A stretch of DNA of 64,000 nt from Gramella sp. MAR_2010_147. Its GTDB lineage: Bacteria > Bacteroidota > Bacteroidia > Flavobacteriales > Flavobacteriaceae. Under the pieces are notes generated by a model. The model was not told the origin of the DNA, searched no databases, and was given only the letters and a program-made list of their open reading frames with translations. How positions within the stretch are numbered: position 1 is the first letter of the stretch; each line of letters begins with the position of its first letter. The stretch is from contig NZ_LT629741.1 in assembly GCF_900105135.1 (NCBI RefSeq), positions 1,488,001 to 1,552,000 of the forward strand, written 5' to 3'. Shown one piece after another: positions 33,891-44,283 of the stretch. Made by a program: the position numbers and the translations under genes.

Positions 33891-34505
33891 TTATAATTTA
33901 ATTCCCATGAAACTCATAAAACCTAATGCCATTAATCCGGTAATGATAAAAGTAATACCAAGACCTTTTAATGGAGCAGGCACATTTGAGTATGCAATTT
34001 TTTCTCTAATGGCCGCAATCGCTAGAATTGCAAGGAACCATCCAATACCACTTCCCAAACCGTAAGTTACCGCTTCAGAAATACCACCAAAATCTTTTTG
34101 CTGCATAAACAATGACCCACCAAGGATCGCACAGTTTACCGCAATAAGAGGGAGGAAAATACCTAAAGCACCGTAAAGTGCAGGAGCGAATTTCTCAACG
34201 ATCATTTCTACCAGCTGCACCATAGATGCGATTACCGCAATAAACATGATAAAGCTCAGGAAGCTAAGATCTACGTTCGCATATTCAGCACCTAACCAGC
34301 TAAGGGCTCCGGGCTTCAAAAGGTAATTGTCAAGTAAAAAGTTAATTGGTACAGTAACTACCAATACAAATATTACTGCAGCACCTAAACCAACAGCTGT
34401 CTTTACAGTTTTTGATACCGCCAGGTAGGAACACATTCCCAGGAAGTAGGCGAATATCATATTTTCAATGAAAATACTTCTTACAAATAGATTAACTAAT
34501 TCCAT
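33891..34505 (-). CDS. nqrE: Na+-NQR subunit E
   Basis: 204 residues with six membrane helices, homologous to Nqr[32 protein letters not shown] contains the conserved Cys of the membrane iron centre shared by NqrD and NqrE. It lies 15 bp before nqrF. Confidence 0.96.
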   Translation of the reverse strand: MELVNLFVRSIFIENMIFAYFLGMCSYLAVSKTVKTAVGLGAAVIFVLVVTVPINFLLDNYLLKPGALSWLGAEYANVDLSFLSFIMFIAVIASMVQLVEMIVEKFAPALYGALGIFLPLIAVNCAILGGSLFMQQKDFGGISEAVTYGLGSGIGWFLAILAIAAIREKIAYSNVPAPLKGLGITFIITGLMALGFMSFMGIKL

Positions 34506-34532
34506 TTTCTATACTTTTTTGCTGTTCAGCTA

Positions 34533-35279
34533 TTAGTTTGCTTCAATTAATTTGCGGTTTCTTGCACGCTGCACCCAGATAATAACTCCCACTACGATAA
34601 GAGCCATTGGTGACAACAACATTAATCCGTTGTTCTCATAACCTAGAGCATAAAGACCGGTAGATTCAGCAAGTGTAGCTCCTTTGTGACCCAGCACTTC
34701 AAATCCGAATAATTTCCCGGAACCTAAAAGCTCTCTGAAAAATGCCACGATTATCAAAATCAATCCATATCCCGCTGCATTACCTATACCATCAAGGAAA
34801 GATTTGTAAACACCATTTCCAAGAGCAAAAGCCTCCAGACGTCCCATTACAATACAGTTGGTAATAATAAGACCAATAAATACAGAGAGCTGTTTACTTA
34901 CATCATAAGCATAAGCCTTTAGAACCTGATCTACTAAAATTACCAGAGAGGCCACTACTACAAGCTGAACGATAATTCTAATTCGGCTTGGAATAAGGTT
35001 ACGCAACATAGAAATGATCATGTTACTGAAAGCCATTACTGCCATTACAGCGATTGCCATAACAACTGCCGGTTCTAACTGTACCGTAATTGCCAGTGCA
35101 GAACAAATACCTAAAACCTGTACCGTAATTGGGTTATTATCATCCATAGGATCTGATAATAACTTTCTATTTCCTTTAGACAGAAAATGCTCTTTTTCTT
35201 CAGAATCTGAAAGAAAAAGGATCATCTCCTGTTTCTTCTCTTCCTCTTTAGCAGAGTTGAATTTTGTTTCTTTAGCCAT
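34533..35279 (-). CDS. nqrD: Na+-NQR subunit D with N-terminal extension
   Basis: 248 residues, about 35-40 more than the usual 210. The extra part is a charged cytosolic N-terminal tail ([22 protein letters not shown]) before [26 protein letters not shown], where the standard protein begins; six helices follow. A later start may be the real one, but the frame stays open and the ATG is 2 bp past nqrC. Confidence 0.94.
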   Translation of the reverse strand: MAKETKFNSAKEEEKKQEMILFLSDSEEKEHFLSKGNRKLLSDPMDDNNPITVQVLGICSALAITVQLEPAVVMAIAVMAVMAFSNMIISMLRNLIPSRIRIIVQLVVVASLVILVDQVLKAYAYDVSKQLSVFIGLIITNCIVMGRLEAFALGNGVYKSFLDGIGNAAGYGLILIIVAFFRELLGSGKLFGFEVLGHKGATLAESTGLYALGYENNGLMLLSPMALIVVGVIIWVQRARNRKLIEAN

Positions 35280-35281
35280 AA

Positions 35282-36025
35282 TTATTTTATTGCTACTTTA
35301 ATATCTGTTTGCTTTTCGAAAAAAGGCAAATAACGCTTTAACCTTTCTGAGATCATATTAGATACTCCATCTCCGGTAATCGTTGCTCCAGAAATCGCAT
35401 CTACTTTATTATCTTCCTTATCTGAAGCATCTATATTTCCTTTTACTACAGAAACACCTACCAGGTTGCCGCTATCGTCAAAGATCTTCTCTTCCTCAAA
35501 TGATTTTTTGAACCATTCTTTAGTAATCTCAGCACCAAGACCAGGAGTTTCTCCAAGGTGATCAAAAGTTGCTCCTTTTATAGTATTTACATCATCTTTT
35601 AAAGATATGTAACCAAAGATCGCGTTCCATAATCCGTTACCTCTTAAAGGAAGTACATAATATTTCTTACCCTCAACTTCCGCGATGTAAAGCGGGAAAG
35701 TCTGCTCTTCTACCGGTTTCTTCAATTCTTTCGCTAAATCTACCTCAAAAGCATTCTTAGACTCGTCTACTTCACCATTCTGATCTAACGCAAGTTCTTC
35801 AACTATATACTGGTTGTATAATTTTTCAGCTCCCGGGCGATCTGTTTCAATTCCTACGGTCGCAAGAATATTTTGCATCTTTTCCTGACGCACGTTTTCA
35901 CGTTGTGTTGGCTGCAAAGAAGTCGCTGTAAAAGCAAGTACCGAAGCTACCACCACCACAAGGATCACGGCGAACATAAATGTATAGCCGTTACTGTTTG
36001 TTTTATTTACTGATTTCTCTTCCAT
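35282..36025 (-). CDS. nqrC: Na+-NQR subunit C
   Basis: One N-terminal membrane helix and a periplasmic FMN domain. The flavinylation motif is [14 protein letters not shown], whose second Thr carries FMN added by ApbE; GLGAEIT is also conserved. 247 residues. Confidence 0.96.
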   Translation of the reverse strand: MEEKSVNKTNSNGYTFMFAVILVVVVASVLAFTATSLQPTQRENVRQEKMQNILATVGIETDRPGAEKLYNQYIVEELALDQNGEVDESKNAFEVDLAKELKKPVEEQTFPLYIAEVEGKKYYVLPLRGNGLWNAIFGYISLKDDVNTIKGATFDHLGETPGLGAEITKEWFKKSFEEEKIFDDSGNLVGVSVVKGNIDASDKEDNKVDAISGATITGDGVSNMISERLKRYLPFFEKQTDIKVAIK

Positions 36026-36027
36026 AA

Positions 36028-37218
36028 CTAAACTGCTGTTTCTACCTGAGGATTAGCATTCTTAAGTCTTTTCTTTCTTCTGTTCACATTAGCCTGTACC
36101 ACATAATGATCTATCGTTGGAGCGAATACATTCATTAATAGAATTCCCAACATCACTCCTTCAGGATAGGCCGGATTGAACACACGAATCATTACTGATA
36201 AGAACCCAACCAGGAATCCGTAGATCCATTTCCCCTTCATCGTCTGAGCTGCGGAAACAGGATCGGTTGCCATAAAAACAATACCAAAAGCAAGTCCACC
36301 AACTATCAAGTGTAAGTACCAAGGAAAGTTTGTTAATGCATTCCCTTCAAGTCCCATAGACGGAAGTGCATTAAATATAAGTCCCATAAGCGCAGCACCT
36401 ATAAAGGCACTCAATATAATTCTCCAGCTACCTACTTTTGTCAGCACTAGAAGTAAGGCTCCCGCAAGAATACATATTACTGATGTCTCGGCAATAGATC
36501 CAGGAATCATCCCTGAGAACATATCCATAGCAGAATAAGAAACCTCATTCCCCGAAGCAAGACTACCTAAGATGGTTTCACCTGAAACCGCATCAACCTC
36601 GTAAGCATTACTAACCCATACCGAATTTCCAGACATGAAAGTAGGATACGCGAAAAAGGCAAAAGCACGAGCTGTAAGTGCAGGATTCAGAATATTCATT
36701 CCGGTTCCTCCAAAAGCTTCCTTACCAATAAGTACCGCAAATACTACTGACAAACCTACCATCCAAAGCGGAATATCTATAGGCATGATCATAGGAATAA
36801 GCAATCCGGTTACTAAATAACCCTCGTTAACTTCATGACCTCTGAATATCGCAAAGGCGAATTCAATACCTAAACCAACTCCGTATGAAACTGCGATCAT
36901 AGGGATTATCTTTAGAGCTCCTTCCAAAAAGGCATCTATAAAGGGAACACCATCTGCATATTCTGGTAACTGATGTAGATACTGATATCCTCCATTCCAC
37001 ATTCCGAAGATAAGTGCCGGAACAAGAGCAAGCACCACAGTAATCATGGTTCTTTTAAGATCTACCGCATCACGAATGTGCGCTCCTTTTTTTGTTGTAT
37101 GATTAGGAGTAAAAAGGAAAGTATCCAGCGCATTCACTGCTGGAGCATATTTTTCCAGTTTTTGTCCTTTGCTAAAAGGCTCCTTGATTTTATCTAATCT
37201 TTGTCTAATCCATTCCAT
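36028..37218 (-). CDS. nqrB: Na+-NQR subunit B
   Basis: 396 residues with about ten membrane helices. GSIAETSVICILAG contains the Thr that carries covalent FMN, and GGTGMNILNPALTARAFAFFAYP and MATDPVSAAQT are conserved. It forms the sodium path and carries riboflavin. It is 14 bp after nqrA. Confidence 0.97.
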   Translation of the reverse strand: MEWIRQRLDKIKEPFSKGQKLEKYAPAVNALDTFLFTPNHTTKKGAHIRDAVDLKRTMITVVLALVPALIFGMWNGGYQYLHQLPEYADGVPFIDAFLEGALKIIPMIAVSYGVGLGIEFAFAIFRGHEVNEGYLVTGLLIPMIMPIDIPLWMVGLSVVFAVLIGKEAFGGTGMNILNPALTARAFAFFAYPTFMSGNSVWVSNAYEVDAVSGETILGSLASGNEVSYSAMDMFSGMIPGSIAETSVICILAGALLLVLTKVGSWRIILSAFIGAALMGLIFNALPSMGLEGNALTNFPWYLHLIVGGLAFGIVFMATDPVSAAQTMKGKWIYGFLVGFLSVMIRVFNPAYPEGVMLGILLMNVFAPTIDHYVVQANVNRRKKRLKNANPQVETAV

Positions 37219-37232
37219 AGTTCTTCAGCTTT

Positions 37233-38576
37233 TTAACCTACTTCGGTGATCATTAAATCCAGACCTAGTCTAATTACTTCCTGAATCTCGATTTTCGATG
37301 TATTTACATATTCAACCAATGCAAAATCTTCCGGAGCTACTTCGTAAATCCCCAGGTTTTCCATTTTTTCAATATCACCGGCCATACAAGCTTTGATAAG
37401 CTGCATAGGGTACACATCCATTGGCAGCACTTCTTCCATTTCTCCGGTTACTACAAGAGCACGCTCTTCACCATTAAGATTGGTGGTAGGCGTAAACTTT
37501 CTTTTTGGAAACAACCAGGATAAAGAAGTTTTTGAGTTAGAGTGAATATGATTATAGGTGAACGGCAACCAACCAAACATTCGGTAATTATCTCCTTCAG
37601 GAATCAATGTTACTTCATTCTCAAAAAATCCGAGATACTGGTTATTGGAAAGCTGAGTTCCGGTTAGCACGTCTCCAGATATTATTCGAACACTATCTGG
37701 AGCCTGACCAATCAGGTCTGAAACATTTGCTCCAATAACAGTTTGATAATATTTTCTGTCTTTTGCTTCACTTCCTGTTACGGCAACTGTACGATTTGCA
37801 CGATACTCACCAGTTAGAAAAACATCACCGATAATAGCAACGTCTTCAACTCCAACAGTCCAGATACGTTCCCCTCTGTTAAGTGGATCTATCTTATGAA
37901 TTTGAACACCCACATTTCCTGCAGGATGCTCTCCTTTTACATGATGCAATTCAACACCCTGAATATTTTTCAAATACTCAGCTGAACTATCATCTACTGA
38001 AAGATGAACTTTTCCCGGAGTTAATTTCTTCAAAGCATTAATACCTTCCTGAAAAGCCTCTACTTTATCTTTAATGATAAAACCTTTATCGGCTGCAAGA
38101 GGTGCCGTAGTTACGGCTGAAATAAAAATAGCTTTTGGAGTGTCTTTAGGATCGGCAACAATATCATAAGGTCGCTGATAGATAAAGGCACCACAACCGC
38201 TTTCAAGAATTCGCTCCTTTACATCTTTAGCATCAGCACTGGATGCATTCATTTTACCAAAATCACGGTAAGCATCATCAGCGTCTGCCTCGATAATCAC
38301 TTCAAGGATCTTTCTCTTATCCCCTCTTTTGATTTCTTTAAGAATACCACTTACAGGTGTTGTAAAGCGAACTTGATCTGTATATTTTGAATAGAAAATC
38401 TCATCACCGGCAAGAAGTTTTGCTCCTTCTTTAACAACCATTTTAGGTACAACAGTGTGAAAATCTGGCGGTTTGATCGCGTAAGTCTTAGATCGTGGAG
38501 CCTTGACAAGCTCTTTATCCGCCTCCCCTTCTAATCGTAGAGATAATCCTCTTTTAATTCGAATGTCTTTTGACAT
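37233..38576 (-). CDS. nqrA: Na+-NQR subunit A
   Basis: The cytosolic subunit that binds ubiquinone. 447 residues beginning SKDIRIKRGLSLRLEGEAD, with the conserved KPPDFHTVVPKMVVKEGA, GCGAFIYQRPYDIVADPKDTPKAIFISA and GRFKFTP-like blocks of the family. It is the first gene of the operon. Confidence 0.96.
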   Translation of the reverse strand: MSKDIRIKRGLSLRLEGEADKELVKAPRSKTYAIKPPDFHTVVPKMVVKEGAKLLAGDEIFYSKYTDQVRFTTPVSGILKEIKRGDKRKILEVIIEADADDAYRDFGKMNASSADAKDVKERILESGCGAFIYQRPYDIVADPKDTPKAIFISAVTTAPLAADKGFIIKDKVEAFQEGINALKKLTPGKVHLSVDDSSAEYLKNIQGVELHHVKGEHPAGNVGVQIHKIDPLNRGERIWTVGVEDVAIIGDVFLTGEYRANRTVAVTGSEAKDRKYYQTVIGANVSDLIGQAPDSVRIISGDVLTGTQLSNNQYLGFFENEVTLIPEGDNYRMFGWLPFTYNHIHSNSKTSLSWLFPKRKFTPTTNLNGEERALVVTGEMEEVLPMDVYPMQLIKACMAGDIEKMENLGIYEVAPEDFALVEYVNTSKIEIQEVIRLGLDLMITEVG

Positions 38577-38616
38577 AGGATGGAGTGTATGTTAAAATTT
38601 TTAGTTTAAAGTCGGG

Positions 38617-38649
38617 CAAATTTAAGAATTTTCACTCCATTTCTCCCAA
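38617..38649 (-). promoter_or_regulatory. nqrA promoter
   Basis: TAAATTTG at 38617-38624 (minus strand) matches TAnnTTTG, and TTG at 38647-38649 lies 22 bp upstream, within the 17-23 bp spacing of Bacteroidota promoters. A leader of about 35 nt would follow. Confidence 0.5.
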
Positions 38650-38713
38650 CAATTACAAGAATTTTACTTTCATCAACTGTTAAAATAAATTCACGGAAAA
38701 AGCTTATTTCTAT

Positions 38714-38721
38714 TAACTTTG
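38714..38721 (+). promoter_or_regulatory. Promoter -7 box before the T9SS plug gene
   Basis: TAACTTTG, 16 bp before the ATG. No good -33 box is seen. Confidence 0.4.
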
Positions 38722-38737
38722 TTTATTATTATATTTT

Positions 38738-39991
38738 ATGAAAGTTTTTCTATTCATCTTGTTTTTAACAGCAACTCCTATTACAGGCTTTTGCCAGATC
38801 GCTGAAGAGACCCCTCCCCCTACCTTTATAAGGACTATTATTTTTAAAGGTGACTCTGTTGAAAATACAGGAAATCCAATTATTAGATTTGGCAGTAAAA
38901 TTAGCCTCCGTTTTGACGATATTATAGGTGATGAAGCTGATTATTACTACACTATAGAACATTATAATTTTGACTGGACTCCCAGCCAGCTTTCTAAGAA
39001 TGAATATATGGAGGGCTTTGACGATGTTAGAATCACGCAGTATACAAACGCACTAAATACACTTCAACCTTTTACGCATTACGAATTATCTATACCTAAC
39101 AATAATGTAAAACAGCTAAAGGTTTCTGGTAATTATCTTTTGAAAGTTTTCAATTCCAGCCGTGAGCTTCTATTCTCCAGGAAATTTATGGTATATGAAC
39201 CCATAGCTCAGGTTAGTGCTGAAATTAAAAGATCAAGAGACCTCAACTTCATAGACGAGAAACAGGTAGTAAATTTCAGTGTGAATTCCCCCGATCTACT
39301 TTTAAAGAATCCCGATATGAATGTAAAAGTGAGTGTGATTCAAAATTTCAATCAAAAACTTGCTATTACCCATTTAAAACCTCAATACACCATTGCGAAC
39401 GAACTTATTTATAGATACGATAGCGAATCTTCATTCTGGGGAGGTAATGAATTTCTGCAATTTGATAATAAAGAAATAAGAGTAACCACTTCAGATATTG
39501 CCAGTGTAGAATTAGGTGAGCTCTATCACCATTACCTTTTTCTGGATTTCACAAGGAAAAATGAACCCTACACCTATAATCCTGACATTAATGGAGGATT
39601 TGTAATTAGAAATATTCAGGCACAAAATTCAGATATCGAAGCAGAGTATGTCTGGATGCATTTTCGTTTGAAGAATTACGATATTATTGAAGGTGGTGAA
39701 ATACATATGTATGGGGGATTCAATAATTTTGAATTAGACAAGAGCACGTTGATGACTTACAATGAAGAGACCGGTTATTACGAGGGAGCCAGACTTTTTA
39801 AACAGGGTTTTTACAATTATAAATATGTGCTTTTAAACAAAGACGGTAGTATTGATGACGGTTTTATAAGTGGAAATTTTGATGAGACCGAAAACACCTA
39901 TACCATTATGGTATACTACAGCCCTCCAGGTGCCAGGTACGATAGGCTAATAGGTGTTGGATATGCTAATTCCCGAAATATTCGAAACTAA
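38738..39991 (+). CDS. Type IX secretion system plug protein (DUF5103)
   Basis: 417 residues with a signal peptide ending near GFCQ. The core matches the DUF5103/T9SS plug family: TIIFKG, YYYTIEHYNFDWTPSQLSKNEYMEGFDDVRI, YELSIPNNNVKQLKVSGNYLLKVF and a C-terminal HMYGGFNNFELDKSTLMTYNEETGYYEG then GFYNYKYVLLNKDG. It closes the periplasmic side of the SprA translocon. It is the only T9SS machine component in the window; the giant proteins at 44284-62187 are likely cargo. Confidence 0.88.
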   Translation: MKVFLFILFLTATPITGFCQIAEETPPPTFIRTIIFKGDSVENTGNPIIRFGSKISLRFDDIIGDEADYYYTIEHYNFDWTPSQLSKNEYMEGFDDVRITQYTNALNTLQPFTHYELSIPNNNVKQLKVSGNYLLKVFNSSRELLFSRKFMVYEPIAQVSAEIKRSRDLNFIDEKQVVNFSVNSPDLLLKNPDMNVKVSVIQNFNQKLAITHLKPQYTIANELIYRYDSESSFWGGNEFLQFDNKEIRVTTSDIASVELGELYHHYLFLDFTRKNEPYTYNPDINGGFVIRNIQAQNSDIEAEYVWMHFRLKNYDIIEGGEIHMYGGFNNFELDKSTLMTYNEETGYYEGARLFKQGFYNYKYVLLNKDGSIDDGFISGNFDETENTYTIMVYYSPPGARYDRLIGVGYANSRNIRN

Positions 39992-40003
39992 TTATTATTT
40001 CCA

Positions 40004-41122
40004 ATGTTGGAGAAAAACCTACCAAAGGATTCACTATACAAATATCGAGGAGAAACCTGCCTGAATTGTAAACTCCCACTTGAAAGAAGCGATCATTTTT
40101 GCCCTAATTGCGGACAAAAGAACAGCACCAGGAAATTAAATTTTAGCGATTTTATTGTGGAATTCTTTTCCGGTCTTTTTTCGTATGACTCACGACTGCA
40201 AAGAACCTTACGGGTGTTACTCTTCAAACCTGGTCAAATATCCAAAGACTATGTAATCGGAAAAAGAATGCGCTATGCAAATCCCTTCCGTTTCTACCTC
40301 AGCGCGTCTATCATATTCTTTCTTATTGCCGGAATATCTGAAAATTTCGATGGTGTTAACCTGGAGGAACAGGACGAAAATTTTCAAAACGAGATTGCTA
40401 AAATCCAGAAAGACACCTTATTACAATCTGAGCTTAATGAAATCCCGGCATTAAAAGAGAATAACATAAAGTTAGATTCACTAATACAAAATATTCCTGG
40501 GAAGGCAAAAGAACTTCGGGAATCCTATGAAGATGTATACGTCACCCAAAAAGAGCTGGATGACAAAAATTACGTTAATCGCAACACTACCAAGTTTACT
40601 ATTTTTTATCGCTATTATAAAACCACAAGAGAGATCTCCCCGGAAGTGGCAATGACTGAACTTCAATATGAGCAAACCAACTGGAACTACTGGCTTTATG
40701 AAAAAGCCGTTAAGTTTAATCTAATTTATAGTAACCCCAAAATTTTTGCCGATTATTTCGTTAGTAAACTACCTTTTATCATATTCTTTTACCTACCTGT
40801 TTTCGCGTTATTTATATGGCTTCTTTACCTGCGCCGTCCTTTTAACTACATGGAACATCTAGTTTTTGCATTTCATGTGCAAACCACACTCTTTGTTCTT
40901 TATATAATTGCTTATTCAATAGATTATTTACTTAAAACTAACTGGGCTTTTACTCTTGCTAATACTGTATTTATATTCTATTTATATAAGTCCATGCGAA
41001 ATTTTTATGGGCAAGGCCGTGTTAAAACGATTTTAAAGTTCATATTATTAAACATAATATTCTTTACATTAGCTATAATAGCTGCGATTATAGCTATAAT
41101 TGTTTCTTTTTCAATTTTCTAA
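40004..41122 (+). CDS. DUF3667 membrane protein with zinc ribbon
   Basis: 372 residues. An N-terminal zinc ribbon, CLNCKLPLERSDHFCPNCGQKN, has two CXXC pairs. Then comes the DUF3667 signature (LQRTLRVLLFKPGQISKDYVIGKRMRYANPFRFYLSASIIFFLI), a coiled region, and four membrane helices at the C terminus. The family's job is unknown. It begins 12 bp after the plug gene and its stop is 1 bp before apaG. Confidence 0.85.
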   Translation: MLEKNLPKDSLYKYRGETCLNCKLPLERSDHFCPNCGQKNSTRKLNFSDFIVEFFSGLFSYDSRLQRTLRVLLFKPGQISKDYVIGKRMRYANPFRFYLSASIIFFLIAGISENFDGVNLEEQDENFQNEIAKIQKDTLLQSELNEIPALKENNIKLDSLIQNIPGKAKELRESYEDVYVTQKELDDKNYVNRNTTKFTIFYRYYKTTREISPEVAMTELQYEQTNWNYWLYEKAVKFNLIYSNPKIFADYFVSKLPFIIFFYLPVFALFIWLLYLRRPFNYMEHLVFAFHVQTTLFVLYIIAYSIDYLLKTNWAFTLANTVFIFYLYKSMRNFYGQGRVKTILKFILLNIIFFTLAIIAAIIAIIVSFSIF

Positions 41123-41123
41123 G

Positions 41124-41510
41124 ATGGTTCAGCAGGTAACAAAAGGCATAAAAATTTCAGTCGAAACTCATTTCGAAGGGATGTTCTACAAAGAGTATAG
41201 AATACAGTTTGCCTTTGGTTATAAAATCATCATAGAGAATCAAAGTAATGATGCAGTTCAACTGGAATCCAGGTTCTGGGAAATAAAAGATGCACTTAAT
41301 GAAACGCAAACAGTTTGCGGTGAGGGTGTAATTGGCAAACAACCTGTTCTACAACCTGGGGAGATTCACAGCTATCAAAGCGGATGTGTATTAACCGGGC
41401 CGTTTGGTGCTATGAAAGGTCACTATAATATGCTTAATTTCAGTAACTCTAAAACTTTTATAGTAAATATACCCTCCTTTAAACTTTGCGCTCCCTATGC
41501 ATTAAACTGA
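41124..41510 (+). CDS. apaG: ApaG domain protein
   Basis: 128 residues of the ApaG beta-sandwich, linked in enterobacteria to cobalt and magnesium resistance and homologous to F-box ApaG domains. GIKISVETHFEG, FAFGYKIIIENQS, VQLESRFWEIKD, VCGEGVIGKQPVLQPGEIHSYQSGCVLTGPFGAMKGHY are the family blocks. I start at MVQQVTKG; the reading frame is open 24 bp further upstream but that part overlaps the DUF3667 gene. Its 3' end overlaps the convergent NRDE gene by 16 bp. Confidence 0.93.
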   Translation: MVQQVTKGIKISVETHFEGMFYKEYRIQFAFGYKIIIENQSNDAVQLESRFWEIKDALNETQTVCGEGVIGKQPVLQPGEIHSYQSGCVLTGPFGAMKGHYNMLNFSNSKTFIVNIPSFKLCAPYALN

Positions 41511-42214
41511 AGATAGTTCTTAGTCTTCTCTTTCTTTACAAGACTTTCATACAAAAATCTTAATTCGCTAGACGTATTCTGCACCTGGGTTATACTTTGT
41601 GTTTTTAAAAAACCTCGATCAATAATAAGATTAAACTCCTTATCTCCTTCTCCAGCATTATGATGAAAGTCAAGTAAACTTTCAGAAGAAAGGCCTTTAG
41701 TCTCTTTCAGGTTTTTAAACCATTTAATTCGTTTAGATTTCATGTGCTCTGAATAGAGTGGTGATGAAGACCATATATGTTCTTTCATAGAGAGTCTGGT
41801 AAGCTTTCTTGCTGTTCCATTCCAAATGAATTCATAAAAAGCGAGCCCGTTATGCCAGTCTACAACGATCATTGTAAAAGGCTCTATATTCTTCAGATCA
41901 TATTCTTTGAATAAGCTCTTCAAATTATTTTTAGCTAAAAAATCCTTTACAACCACGCCCCTGCTTTTTCTATACTCCGGTTTTCTAACGTGAGGCTTTT
42001 CAGCTCCATTAATAAGACAAACGCAGCGTAGATTTTCACTTACTCCTATCCAGGTTCCTCCAGCCTTCTCGTCCTTAGGAAAAAAAAGCTTTTTTCCCCT
42101 GTAAATTTCCTCCTCTGGAGCAAGCGTGTTTCTGCTTACTGCTTCATCTCTGTTCGAAGTTAAAATAAAACCATCCATAGAGCCTGGATGTGGAACTAAA
42201 GTGATCGTACACAT
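41495..42214 (-). CDS. NRDE (TANGO2-like) family protein
   Basis: 239 residues beginning MCTITLVPHPGSMDGFILTSNRDEAVSRNTLAPE, with the namesake NRDE motif and the usual GGTWIGVSENLRCVCLINGAEKP. The Cys2 start suggests an N-terminal nucleophile hydrolase-like fold. Eukaryotic TANGO2 affects metabolism and membrane trafficking; the bacterial role is unknown. Its 3' end overlaps apaG on the other strand by 16 bp. Confidence 0.88.
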   Translation of the reverse strand: MCTITLVPHPGSMDGFILTSNRDEAVSRNTLAPEEEIYRGKKLFFPKDEKAGGTWIGVSENLRCVCLINGAEKPHVRKPEYRKSRGVVVKDFLAKNNLKSLFKEYDLKNIEPFTMIVVDWHNGLAFYEFIWNGTARKLTRLSMKEHIWSSSPLYSEHMKSKRIKWFKNLKETKGLSSESLLDFHHNAGEGDKEFNLIIDRGFLKTQSITQVQNTSSELRFLYESLVKKEKTKNYLQFNA

Positions 42215-42354
42215 GTTTAAATATCAAATTTTTAAGGAAAATTACAAAAAAAGTTAAGCTTTCGTGAAGTGCATATACTTCTTCTTCTAAACCGCTTTAT
42301 TTTTTTACCTTTAGCGCAATTAAAAAACAATCGAAAAAAAGCAAAAATAATATT

Positions 42355-43998
42355 ATGGGAAAAGGATTTTTTCACGTTCCCGTGGCAGTTAACGAACCAG
42401 TTAAAAGTTACGCACCAGGAACCCCGGAAAGAGAAGAAGTGTTACTTACTTACAAAGATCTTTACAACGCCAAAACTGAGGTACCTTTATACATTGGATC
42501 TGACGCGATCAAAACAGGAGACACAAAAACTATCAATCCCCCGCACGATCATAAACATGAGGTAGGAACTTACCATCTTGCCAAGAAAAAACATGTGGAA
42601 AAAGCTATTGAAACAGCTTTGGAAGCAAGAAAAAAGTGGTCTAAACTGGAGTGGGAACAAAGAGCGGCCATATTTCTAAAAGCTGCTGATCTTATTGCCG
42701 GACCATACAGACAAAAGATGAATGCGGCTACAATGATAGGTCAGTCAAAGAATATTTATCAGGCTGAAATTGATTCAGCTTGCGAAATTTGTGATTTCCT
42801 TCGTTTCAACGTAGAATACATGGCTCAGTTATATAACGAACAGCCAGAATCTTCAGAAGGTGTATGGAATCGTGTAGAATACAGGCCTCTTGAGGGATTT
42901 GTATATGCAATAACACCTTTTAACTTTACAGCAATCGCAGGAAATTTACCTTCCAGTGCTGCTTTAATGGGAAATGTTGCCGTTTGGAAACCAAGCGACA
43001 GCCAGATGCTTTCGGCCCAGGTTCTTATGGAAGTGTTTAAAGAAGCAGGTGTGCCTGATGGTGTGATCAACATGATCAATGGCGATCCTGAAATGATCAC
43101 TGATACCGTATTAGCAAGTCCAGATTTTGCCGGAATTCACTTTACTGGAAGTACTGATGTATTCAAAGGAATTTGGGAGAAAATTGGAAGCAACATCAGG
43201 AAATATAAAACCTACCCAAGAATTGTTGGAGAAACAGGAGGAAAAGACTTCATTCTGGCGCATCCAACTGCTAAAGCAAAACAAGTTGCAACGGCAATTT
43301 CCAGAGGAGCTTTTGAATATCAGGGGCAAAAATGTAGCGCTGCATCCCGTGTTTACCTACCTAAAAGTCTTTGGCCTGAAATCAAAGATTTTGTAAAAGA
43401 AGATGTTGAGTCCTTTAAAATGGGATCTCCAGAAGACATGACTAATTTTATCAATGCGGTTATTCATGAGGGCTCTTTTGATAAATTGGCCAGTTATATA
43501 GACAAAGCCAAGAAAGATAAAAATGCAGAAATCGTAGTGGGCGGTAATTATGATAAATCTAAAGGTTACTTTATTGAACCTACTGTGATACTTACTACAG
43601 ATCCGCATTACACGACTATGGAAACCGAATTATTCGGACCCGTGGTGACCATTTATCTATATGATGATAAGAACTTTGACGAAAAGAAGTGGGTTGATAT
43701 TTGTGAAACCGTAGATAATACGAGCATTTACGCATTAACAGGAGCTATCATATCTGGAGACCGCTATGCAGCAGCTCAGGCTACAGATTTACTGCAGAAT
43801 GCAGCCGGTAATTTCTATATCAATGACAAGCCAACTGGTGCAGTCGTTGGCCAACAACCATTTGGTGGAGCCAGATCAAGTGGTACTAATGATAAAGCTG
43901 GATCTAAAATGAATCTAATGAGATGGATCTCAGTAAGGTTGATCAAAGAAACATTTGTTCCGGCCACAGATTACAGATACCCATTTTTAGGAGAATAA
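42355..43998 (+). CDS. pruA: L-glutamate gamma-semialdehyde dehydrogenase (P5C dehydrogenase)
   Basis: Converts pyrroline-5-carboxylate/glutamate semialdehyde to glutamate with NAD, the second step of proline breakdown. 547 residues, stand-alone, without a proline dehydrogenase domain. YAITPFNFTAIAGNLPSSAALMGN, HFTGSTDVFKGIW, VGETGGKDF (catalytic Glu) and YQGQKCSAASRVYLP (catalytic Cys) are visible, as is GGARSSGTNDKAGS near the C terminus. Confidence 0.95.
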   Translation: MGKGFFHVPVAVNEPVKSYAPGTPEREEVLLTYKDLYNAKTEVPLYIGSDAIKTGDTKTINPPHDHKHEVGTYHLAKKKHVEKAIETALEARKKWSKLEWEQRAAIFLKAADLIAGPYRQKMNAATMIGQSKNIYQAEIDSACEICDFLRFNVEYMAQLYNEQPESSEGVWNRVEYRPLEGFVYAITPFNFTAIAGNLPSSAALMGNVAVWKPSDSQMLSAQVLMEVFKEAGVPDGVINMINGDPEMITDTVLASPDFAGIHFTGSTDVFKGIWEKIGSNIRKYKTYPRIVGETGGKDFILAHPTAKAKQVATAISRGAFEYQGQKCSAASRVYLPKSLWPEIKDFVKEDVESFKMGSPEDMTNFINAVIHEGSFDKLASYIDKAKKDKNAEIVVGGNYDKSKGYFIEPTVILTTDPHYTTMETELFGPVVTIYLYDDKNFDEKKWVDICETVDNTSIYALTGAIISGDRYAAAQATDLLQNAAGNFYINDKPTGAVVGQQPFGGARSSGTNDKAGSKMNLMRWISVRLIKETFVPATDYRYPFLGE

Positions 43999-44020
43999 TC
44001 TAAATGCTCATACAATTATT

Positions 44021-44048
44021 AAAAGCCATCTTTCGAGATGGCTTTTTT
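44021..44048 (+). terminator. pruA terminator
   Basis: An 11-bp perfect stem AAAAGCCATCT with AGATGGCTTTT around TTCG, followed by T residues, 22 bp past the stop codon. The remaining 235 bp up to the next gene holds no ORF, and I see no clear promoter. Confidence 0.9.
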
Positions 44049-44283
44049 ATTTCTAACAATTCATTGTCAACCACATGCCAAATGTGATGATCTAAATATT
44101 GATTTCAACGAGAATTATAGAAGTTTAACGATTAATTAGGTTTTATTGATTATTTTCCGTTAAATTTATGAGCTATTTCACTTGCAATCAACGTATTGTG
44201 CTTATAGAGAATTACCGCCCCACTTTTAAGCTGCCCCACCAGTAAATCCTACATATTTAGTGTTGTATTAATCCGTAGTTACT

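Noticed and set aside
33514..34065. Open plus-strand frame of 183 codons across the nqrF-nqrE junction
   Set aside because: Antisense shadow of two well-supported genes with no recognisable protein features.
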